Positions 1-4,224 of a stretch of 5,029 bases of DNA are shown piece by piece. The DNA lies in NCBI GenBank assembly GCA_040255345.1, contig JBDZUV010000172.1, positions 1-5,029 of the forward strand. Reading direction: 5' to 3'. This stretch comes from JAFDWI01 sp040255345. GTDB taxonomy: Bacteria > Actinomycetota > Acidimicrobiia > Acidimicrobiales > Iamiaceae. The position numbers were made by a program, and so were the translations under genes. The notes beneath the pieces were generated by a model. The model was not told the DNA's origin, did not search any database, and worked only from the letters and a program-made list of their open reading frames with translations. Numbering within the stretch: the first letter of the stretch is position 1; each line of letters begins with the position of its first letter.

Positions 1-153
1 CCCGCGGGCAGGGTTGGGGGATCTGCCTGGGTTGTGCCCGCGGGCAGGGTTGGGGGATCTGCCTGGGTTGTGCCCGCGGGCAGGGTTGGGGATCTGCCTG
101 GGTTGTGCCCGCGGGCACGGTTGGGGGATCTGCCTGGGTTGTGCCCGCGGGCA
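1..153. repeat. Tandem array of a 36-base GC-rich palindrome-containing unit
   Basis: Four adjacent copies start at 1, 37, 73 and 108, and a fifth partial copy (first 10 bases) covers 144-153. Copies 1 and 2 are identical. Copy 3 lacks one G of the G5 run, so it is 35 bases long. Copy 4 has a single G-to-C change at 118. Each unit begins with CCCGCGGGCA, and each internal junction completes the 12-base palindrome TGCCCGCGGGCA. There are no variable spacers. The array begins 7 bases beyond the stop of the Cys-rich gene, so it lies in its 3' flank and is probably transcribed as a C-rich RNA. The 35-base copy breaks the 12-codon periodicity, which argues against a coding repeat. The array touches the window edge and is probably longer. 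Its function is unknown. Confidence 0.95.
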
Positions 154-160
154 GCAAGAC

Positions 161-433
161 TCACGTCCCGTCGCCGACGTCCTCCCATCCGTCGTCGGGT
201 CCGTCTTCGTCGAACCGGCATCCGCACGAGAGCAACTGCCCGAAGCACGCGGGGCAGCGCGCGAGGTCACAACCGGGGTGGTGATGTGCCCTGGGAGGTG
301 CCCCGCAGTCCCCGCAGTCGTGGCGACCTTGATTGGGTGGGAGCGGGTAGGTGACGTCGCCGCGGTGAAACGCGGTCGTCGTACACGACACGTGCTCGCG
401 CATTTCTCGGTCACACCAGGTGCAGACGGCCAT
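161..433 (-). CDS. Small Cys-rich, probable zinc-binding protein (90 aa)
   Basis: This is a 90-residue protein with ten cysteines, several in knuckle-like pairs: C4-x2-C7, C40-x2-C43, C60-x2-C63 and C70-x-C72, plus C17 and C55 and a His run at H50-H52. The spacing suggests one or two zinc ribbons. The tail from about residue 74 is strongly acidic. Similar small proteins with a GDCG...HH.GCD..CP.C pattern are, to my recollection, widespread uncharacterised actinobacterial proteins; the role is not known to me. No signal peptide or membrane segment is visible, so it is probably cytoplasmic. The ATG at 433 is chosen over one further upstream because GGAGG sits 6 bases before it. The start lies inside the preceding gene, with a 23-base overlap, so the two are probably translationally coupled. 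The stop is TGA at 163-161. Confidence 0.85.
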   Translation of the reverse strand: MAVCTWCDREMREHVSCTTTAFHRGDVTYPLPPNQGRHDCGDCGAPPRAHHHPGCDLARCPACFGQLLSCGCRFDEDGPDDGWEDVGDGT

Positions 434-842
434 CGGATCCCTCCTCTGCATCGGTGAGCGCCATGCCGCCGCACGCGTCGTGGTGAGCGGCCTCCTCGAG
501 GCGCGACGAGGGGACTTTCCAGAGTGCCAGGCGGTCGAGCGCCGCGGCGAGGTTGCGGTATCTGAGATACCGGCCGGGGCCTTGGGCGGGGTGGGCGGCC
601 GCGACGAACCGGTAGGGGCGCCCCTCGGCGTCCAGGTGCAGGTAGTGGCGGGTCCAGCGGTGCTGGTAGGCAGAAATGTCGGGCCTCTCCCGACGCACGG
701 CCCGGTACATGTACATGAAATCGCTGGGCAACAGCCGGTAGGAGCGGTGGACCCCACCGATGGACTGGATGGCGCCCTTCAGGGGCGTCCACCACGCCGG
801 GTCATCCGGCCCGGCGAGTGGTGGGTACTCGATCTTGGTCAT
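411..842 (-). CDS. Uncharacterised 143-aa protein upstream of the Cys-rich gene
   Basis: I do not recognise this family. The protein has 143 residues and no signal peptide, membrane segment or Cys cluster. It is rich in Trp, Tyr, Arg and His in its first two thirds: PAWW near residue 16, an HRSYRLLPSDFMYMYRA block at 32-48, an HRWTRHYL block at 61-68, and RYLRYRNL at 91-98. The last stretch, about 112-143, looks less ordered. The basic-aromatic character would fit nucleic-acid or nucleotide contact, but that is speculation. The ATG at 842 is preferred because GAGG lies 7 bases upstream. A much longer open frame continues upstream to about 1103 but lacks gene-like content and crosses the acetyltransferase relic. 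The TGA at 413-411 lies past the start of the next gene, giving a 23-base overlap. A perfect 17-base palindrome lies inside the gene. Confidence 0.72.
   Translation of the reverse strand: MTKIEYPPLAGPDDPAWWTPLKGAIQSIGGVHRSYRLLPSDFMYMYRAVRRERPDISAYQHRWTRHYLHLDAEGRPYRFVAAAHPAQGPGRYLRYRNLAAALDRLALWKVPSSRLEEAAHHDACGGMALTDAEEGSDGRLHLV
440..444 (-). promoter_or_regulatory. Strong Shine-Dalgarno (GGAGG) of the Cys-rich gene
   Basis: On the minus strand GGAGG lies 6 bases before the ATG at 433, inside the last codons of the 143-residue gene. It is the clearest ribosome binding site in the window apart from that of the cupin, and it decides the start of the Cys-rich gene against the upstream in-frame ATG. 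Confidence 0.75.
556..572. repeat. 17-base perfect palindrome inside the 143-aa gene
   Basis: CGGTATCTGAGATACCG has two 8-base arms around a single central base. It is noticeably more AT-rich than its surroundings. On the minus strand it encodes part of RYLRYR using TAT and AGA codons, both unusual in this GC-rich context. It could be a protein binding site, an RNA hairpin, or chance. Confidence 0.6.
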
Positions 843-1007
843 GGTTGTTCCTCGATGCTGGAGATCGCTTCGGGCCGAGTGAACGGCGAGCACCCGATCG
901 AGGGAACGGTGTGTCCGACAGTATGAACCGTCGGTGTGACATTCAGCGGAACCGCCGGCGCATCTGACGCATCGCGTCGCCGACCATGGGCCGACCGCGC
1001 GGCCGGC
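843..1007 (-). other. Upstream region of the 143-aa / Cys-rich gene pair
   Basis: This 165-base stretch separates the acetyltransferase relic from the 143-residue gene and should hold the promoter of the pair. The only AT-leaning spot is around 915-928, where the minus strand reads CATACT at 925-920. That matches 4 of 6 bases of a -10 box and lies about 78 bases before the start codon. No good -35 box is seen at 16-18 bases spacing. Short inverted arms, CCGAC and GTCGG, flank this spot at about 915-934 and could be an operator. GAGG at 853-850 serves as the ribosome binding site. No gene is supported here. Confidence 0.3.
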
Positions 1008-1264
1008 GAGGTGGATGGGCCGGCGGCCGTCGGCCTGAAGCGGCACGCGTCGAGCTGGAAGGGCGCCAGGTCGGCGGTGAAGTCGACATGCAGTCATTCG
1101 CATCCGGCCACCTCGGCGTCGAGGGCGGCGATGCGCACCAGTTCCGTCCCGACGCCTTGATGTTGTCGGTCGGGGCGGGTCCTGGTGTCGATCAGGAACG
1201 CATGATCGCCGCCGTCCCGGGCAACGTTCACGAAGCCGACCAGCGTGCCGTCACCAGCGTGCGG
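1008..1264 (-). pseudogene. GNAT-family N-acetyltransferase relic (5'-truncated, nonsense and frameshift)
   Basis: On the minus strand the frame starting about 1264 reads GDGTLVGFVNVARDGGDHAF and continues through LIDTRTRPDRQHQGVGTELV to AGCE, then TGA at 1096-1094, then LHVDFTADLAPFQLDACRF and RPTAAG. This is the C-terminal half of a GNAT acetyltransferase. The QxxGxG acetyl-CoA pyrophosphate-binding motif is at 1165-1148, and the later strand reads C-E-[W]-L-H-V-D-F in intact relatives as I recall them. The TGA sits where Trp (TGG) is expected, one base away. After RPTAAG, restoring one base would give L-I-H-L, the usual type of ending, so a 1-base deletion near 1017-1018 is likely. The N-terminal half is missing and no start codon or ribosome binding site is present. 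TGA ends every other gene here, so read-through as Trp is unlikely. Confidence 0.8.
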
Positions 1265-1268
1265 TCAC
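1241..1268. repeat. 14-base tandem duplication at the relic's truncation point
   Basis: CAGCGTGCCGTCAC at 1241-1254 is followed directly by CAGCGTGCGGTCAC at 1255-1268, with one mismatch. The pair lies where acetyltransferase similarity begins and 19 bases beyond the stop of the TPR gene. It may be a replication-slippage or repair scar from the event that joined the two. Confidence 0.7.
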
Positions 1269-1287
1269 CCACGGATGCAAGGGACGG

Positions 1288-3093
1288 TCACGGGTCGAGC
1301 CGCCACCGCAGTTGCGCGCCGGCCGACGGCTCGTAGCGACACTGGGCGCCGGTGTGGACGGTCGCCGCGAGGTGCTCGGCGAGGGTTGCATCCACGCTGG
1401 CGATCCGGTCGATCGCCGTGTGGATCGCCTTGGTGACCGCCACCCGAGCCCGCTCGTGACTCGATCCCTGCACCCTCGTCCTGCCACCCAGTCCCGTCGC
1501 CGCGGTGAGTTCCGCAACGAGCGCGTCACGCTCGGCCTGCAGGACGTCCTGGCGTCCGAGATCTGACCAGTCCTCGGCCTCGGCGAGGTCCTCCTCGATC
1601 GACCGCAGTCGCTCCCGGTAACTGGCGAGCGCGGTGGCGTCGAGCACGTCGCCGAGTCCCGGCTGGTCGACACCGCCTCCCTCGACCAGGTCGAGGACCG
1701 CGATCGGTCGACCTGGTCGGCGGAGCAGCTCTCGCAGGTAGACGAAGCCGCGCAGCGCCCGGACCGGCACCGGGTGCAGGTCGGCGCCCACCAGCCACAA
1801 CCCGTCTGCGACGGGATGGAACCGATGCAGCGATGGAGCGATGGGGGCCTCGCCGTCCGCCGGGGGCAGCCAGGCGAGCAGACGGTCACGCCACCAGGTC
1901 GCACCGAGGCGGCCATAGATCTCGAGTGCCTCGTCGCGGCGGCGATCGGCAAGGTCCTGGTCACCGGAGATGGCGGCCGCGCGGGCCAGGGTGTCGGAGG
2001 TGAGCCCGTGGAACGCCACCGCGCCGGCGTTGAACACCGGTCGCGACGCGTACGGTGCCAGGAGGCCGGCGGCCGACGCGATGATCGGACGGTCGTCGAC
2101 GGCGAGGGCCGCCTCGAGCACGCACTGCAGCGTGAGCAGCCAGTTCACGTCGCGGGGAAGATCGGCCAGCACGGGGTCGTGGAACGTGTTGACGAGGCGA
2201 CGGGCATGGTCGAGTTCGCCTGCCCCGACCCACAGGTACGCGGCCTCGGCACAGACCGCGGTGGCCCCCTCGCCGAGCGCGAACGATTCGGCCGCGGCCG
2301 CGACCGCCGCGCACTCGTGCTCGTCGCCGGTCTGGACGGCGGCATAGCCCTTCATCGCTTCGATCACCATCCACGCGTCGGGTAGTCCGGCGTGGGCCGA
2401 CGCGTGGTCTGCCTCGGCGATGAGTCGTGGTGCGGTCTCGGTGCGGCCCTGGAGCAGGTCGAACATCAACTGGCGCGATGCCGCGAAGAACGCGGCGCGT
2501 GCCGACTCTTCACCGAGGCGTCCGAGCGCACGCAGGTGGCGGTGCGCGGCCGGCATGTCGAGTGCCTCACACGCGATCTGCAGGCCCCACAGGTGTGCCT
2601 GGAGGCGGGCGTTCGGGTCGAGCACATGGGCCGCCGCATCGTCGATCCTGGCGGTCAAGGAGATGCGTGCGTCGAAATCGTCGGGACCCCACCTGGTCGA
2701 CAACATCGCGTCGAGGCAGTCCGCGAGCAACTCGGCATCGCCGACGAGATCCGCGTGCCCCAATGCCTCCGCGGCGTAGGGAGCCGCCCGGCGGGCTCGG
2801 CCGGCGTAGACCCAGCAACGGGCGAGCGCGGCAGCGATCCGGGCCCGGTCGGCGGGGTCGGTGGTGCGTACCAACACGTTGTAGAGCTGCGCGGGGAGGT
2901 GACCCGGTTCGGAGCCGAACACGTACACCGCCGCCGCGCCGAGTGCCGCGCGGGTCCACCCGGCGAGGTCGTCGGCGGCACGGCACCGGACGATCGCTTC
3001 GTCGTAGAGCCGTGCGGCGTCCTCGCCTCGGCCGTCGGCACCGGCTCGTTCCGCACGGTCGAGCAGCGCGTCGATCGCGGAGCGCTCGCTCAC
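1288..3093 (-). CDS. TPR-repeat protein with regulator-type C-terminal module, no ATPase domain
   Basis: This 601-residue, probably cytoplasmic protein is mostly an alpha-helical solenoid. Residues 1 to about 410 are Ala-rich helix pairs of TPR type, closing with DEALEIYGRLGATWWRDRL at about 387-405, the kind of ending seen in MalT/LuxR and AfsR-like regulators. Residues about 424-470 form a short alpha/beta unit (GLWLVGADLHPVPVRALRGF, then YLRELLRRPGRPIAVLDL). A likely coiled coil spans about 490-535, and a basic segment (ERARVAVTKAIHTAIDRI, ending CRYEPSAGAQLRWRLDP) spans 547-601. This C-terminal module recurs, to my knowledge, at the end of large actinobacterial ATPase/TPR regulators. No P-loop, kinase or LuxR helix-turn-helix is visible, so it resembles such a protein without its N-terminal motor. 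The start is GTG at 3093 with only a weak ribosome binding site, 39 bases after the SnoaL-like gene and probably in its operon. A regulatory or scaffold role is inferred. Confidence 0.85.
   Translation of the reverse strand: MSERSAIDALLDRAERAGADGRGEDAARLYDEAIVRCRAADDLAGWTRAALGAAAVYVFGSEPGHLPAQLYNVLVRTTDPADRARIAAALARCWVYAGRARRAAPYAAEALGHADLVGDAELLADCLDAMLSTRWGPDDFDARISLTARIDDAAAHVLDPNARLQAHLWGLQIACEALDMPAAHRHLRALGRLGEESARAAFFAASRQLMFDLLQGRTETAPRLIAEADHASAHAGLPDAWMVIEAMKGYAAVQTGDEHECAAVAAAAESFALGEGATAVCAEAAYLWVGAGELDHARRLVNTFHDPVLADLPRDVNWLLTLQCVLEAALAVDDRPIIASAAGLLAPYASRPVFNAGAVAFHGLTSDTLARAAAISGDQDLADRRRDEALEIYGRLGATWWRDRLLAWLPPADGEAPIAPSLHRFHPVADGLWLVGADLHPVPVRALRGFVYLRELLRRPGRPIAVLDLVEGGGVDQPGLGDVLDATALASYRERLRSIEEDLAEAEDWSDLGRQDVLQAERDALVAELTAATGLGGRTRVQGSSHERARVAVTKAIHTAIDRIASVDATLAEHLAATVHTGAQCRYEPSAGAQLRWRLDP
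1683..1719. repeat. 12-bp perfect inverted repeat (hairpin) inside the TPR gene
   Basis: CGACCAGGTCGA at 1683-1694 and TCGACCTGGTCG at 1708-1719 are exact reverse complements separated by 13 bases. They encode the RPGR...LDLV part of the C-terminal module, about residues 459-471. The stem would be stable in the mRNA. It may be a coincidence of GC-rich codons. Confidence 0.6.
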
Positions 3094-3132
3094 GCGCGTG
3101 CATCGTAGAGCGCGGGTGCGCCGCCGTGTCGC

Positions 3133-3549
3133 TCAACTCCGGATGAGTCGAACCTGCTCGCTGTGGGCTCGTTGTGTGGCCTGGTCCCAGTCGCCGGTGC
3201 AGTACACCGAGAGCTCGACGATGGTGCCGTCGACCACGTCGGCCCGGATCATCTCCCGGGCGTACCAGCGCTGGCCCTGATGCTCCCAGCGTTCCTCGAA
3301 CTCGATCGTGAAACCGTGCTCGGTCTGGTCGACCCGTTCGACGTGCACCTGGCCGGCGATGGGATGATTCGCGGCCCGCACCGCCGCGAGGTCGCCGGCG
3401 GTCGCGGTCTGGATGCGCCACTGTGGCAACGACAGATCCGAGAAGACGTCTGGTGTGAACGCGCCGTCCGGCACGATCCCGGTCTCGAGAAAGCGGACCA
3501 GGTTCGCGACGGCCGTCTCGGTCTGCCGTGACGTCGTGGTCACGGTCAT
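3133..3549 (-). CDS. SnoaL/NTF2-like domain protein (138 aa)
   Basis: The length of 138 residues and the pattern suit the SnoaL/NTF2-like fold, a cone-shaped alpha+beta barrel used by small-molecule isomerases, cyclases and ligand-binding proteins. An N-terminal helix (ETAVANLVRFLETG) is followed by FTPDVFSDLSLPQWRIQT, a helix with AVRAANHP at about 56-63, then long beta strands: QVHVERVDQTEHGFTIEFEE at 67-86, QRWYAREMIRADVVDGTI at 93-110, and IVELSVYCTGDWD. The last strand with YCTGDWD is typical of this superfamily. The substrate is unknown and no catalytic residue can be assigned with confidence. The ATG at 3549-3547 overlaps the cupin TGA at 3548-3546 (ATGA), so the two are almost certainly co-translated and may act on the same compound. 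A longer open frame upstream in this phase runs through the cupin gene and is not credible. Confidence 0.82.
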   Translation of the reverse strand: MTVTTTSRQTETAVANLVRFLETGIVPDGAFTPDVFSDLSLPQWRIQTATAGDLAAVRAANHPIAGQVHVERVDQTEHGFTIEFEERWEHQGQRWYAREMIRADVVDGTIVELSVYCTGDWDQATQRAHSEQVRLIRS

Positions 3550-3932
3550 GAGGTCTGCTCGGCGGCCGGGGCCGACATGTTCCGGTCCAGCACCGCCATC
3601 GTGGCCTCGTGCGCCCCGGTGGGGCTGAACTCGACGATCGAGGTGCCGGCGGTCACGAGAGGCAGGTGTCCGGGCGGTGCGTAATAGGCATCGCCGGTCT
3701 CGTAGGTCTCGTCGTGATCGGCCCAGCGGAACGTGACCCGGCCCGAGGTGACGATCCCCCAGTGCGGGCACTGACAACGGTCGTCGGGCAACCCGGCGAA
3801 CAGGGGCGCGGGGTCGACGTCGACCTTGAACGTCTCGAACCCGACGGTGTAGTCGGCGAGTCGGGCGTAGCGACCCTCGATCTCGGGGGCGTCGACCGTG
3901 ATCGGGGTCGTGGCACGATTTGCGTGCGACAT
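3546..3932 (-). CDS. Small single-domain cupin protein (128 aa)
   Basis: This 128-residue protein carries a cupin beta-barrel. Motif 1 is degenerate, with CQCPHWGIVTSGRVTFRW at 53-70. Motif 2 is clear: ETGDAYYAPPGHLPL at 77-91, the GD...PPGH pattern, followed by AGTSIVEFSP. H57 and H89, perhaps with C53/C55 and an acidic residue, could hold a metal, but the classic HxH pair of motif 1 is not complete. Activity is therefore uncertain: it could be an enzyme or a ligand-binding or sensory cupin. No signal peptide is visible. The start at 3932 is chosen because AAGGAG lies 6 bases upstream; an in-frame start 33 bases earlier (at 3965) would put that Shine-Dalgarno inside the gene. The TGA overlaps the ATG of the SnoaL-like gene, and both probably lead an operon with the TPR gene. 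Confidence 0.87.
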   Translation of the reverse strand: MSHANRATTPITVDAPEIEGRYARLADYTVGFETFKVDVDPAPLFAGLPDDRCQCPHWGIVTSGRVTFRWADHDETYETGDAYYAPPGHLPLVTAGTSIVEFSPTGAHEATMAVLDRNMSAPAAEQTS

Positions 3933-3938
3933 GGCAAT

Positions 3939-3944
3939 CTCCTT
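3939..3944 (-). promoter_or_regulatory. Shine-Dalgarno (AAGGAG) of the cupin gene
   Basis: On the minus strand AAGGAG lies 6 bases before the ATG at 3932. It settles the start codon in favour of MSHANRATTP rather than the upstream in-frame Met. Confidence 0.8.
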
Positions 3945-4194
3945 GATGGGTGGATGGTCTGACACCCTCGAGGCGTGAAGGTGGAGGGAACATCGTTCCG
4001 CCGCTTGTCACGGCACGGGTACGGCCGGGTACGGGTGGTGGGATCGCCTACCGCCGCGGCGCTGCACGGTCACGCGCCTTCGTTCCCGCGGACACGACCC
4101 CCGGGGTCCGGTCCATCGAAGGATCCGCCGGCCGCGCGTCTGGCAGTGGTCGACCGCGGCGGACGATCCGGGCGCCCGTGTCGGGGCACGGCAT
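3945..4194 (-). promoter_or_regulatory. Intergenic region with presumed cupin-operon promoter
   Basis: No gene is supported between the GH31 hairpin and the cupin Shine-Dalgarno. Open frames on the plus strand here have no family-like content. The region holds a 13-base palindrome at 3987-3999 (GGAAC-ATC-GTTCC), two direct copies of GGGTACGG at 4017-4024 and 4027-4034 (10-base period), and another 13-base palindrome at 4096-4108 (GACCCC-C-GGGGTC). On the minus strand GTGACA at 4011-4006 resembles a -35 box, but no -10 box follows at 16-18 bases. The promoter is therefore inferred from position and not from a clear consensus. Confidence 0.35.
3987..3999. promoter_or_regulatory. Candidate operator palindrome upstream of the cupin gene
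   Basis: GGAAC-ATC-GTTCC is a perfect 5+3+5 inverted repeat centred about 61 bases before the cupin start codon, a usual location for a repressor or activator site. No regulator family is assigned. The arms are short, so chance cannot be excluded. Confidence 0.3.
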
Positions 4195-4218
4195 GGCGGG
4201 CGGGAGCGGCTGCCCGCC
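4195..4218 (-). terminator. GC-rich hairpin after the GH31 gene, no U-tract
   Basis: GGCGGGC at 4195-4201 pairs with GCCCGCC at 4212-4218. One G-U pair and one further G-C pair extend the stem to 9 bp around a 6-base loop. It begins 6 bases after the GH31 stop codon. No run of T follows on the minus strand, so it is at best a non-canonical terminator of the kind proposed for high-GC actinobacteria, or an mRNA 3'-end stabiliser. Confidence 0.4.
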
Positions 4219-4224
4219 GCGGGC

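Noticed and set aside
1..153. CRISPR array with 36-base repeats
   Set aside because: The units are directly adjacent with no unique spacers between them, and one is 35 bases long. It is a plain tandem repeat.
14..457. Plus-strand open frames reading through the repeat array as a repetitive protein
   Set aside because: One copy is 35 bases long, which shifts the frame, and the frames then run antisense to the well-supported Cys-rich gene with no family-like content.
705..716. TACATG direct repeat
   Set aside because: It is two short copies that encode MYMYR in the 143-residue gene. It is too short to mean more than local codon choice.
420..926. 168-residue plus-strand open frame
   Set aside because: It is antisense to the 143-residue gene, which has a better ribosome binding site and composition. 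Long antisense frames are expected at this GC content.
1094..1096. TGA in the acetyltransferase read as Trp or selenocysteine
   Set aside because: TGA is the stop of all six genes in the window, the relic also lacks its N-terminus and has a probable frameshift, and no recoding hairpin is evident.
843..1103. Long N-terminal extension of the 143-residue gene starting near 1103
   Set aside because: The extension has low-complexity basic content, crosses the acetyltransferase relic in another frame, and a good ribosome binding site precedes the ATG at 842.
3094..3132. Terminator between the SnoaL-like and TPR genes
   Set aside because: The 39-base gap holds no stable stem followed by T residues, so one operon is simpler.
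1774..3146. Several plus-strand and alternative minus-strand frames of 130-285 residues across the TPR gene
   Set aside because: They are Arg/Pro/Gly-rich shadows of the 601-residue gene with no recognisable domain.
3550..4011. 292-residue minus-strand frame joining a new N-terminus to the SnoaL-like protein
   Set aside because: The upstream part is the cupin gene read in the wrong frame. The ATGA junction gives a natural start at 3549.
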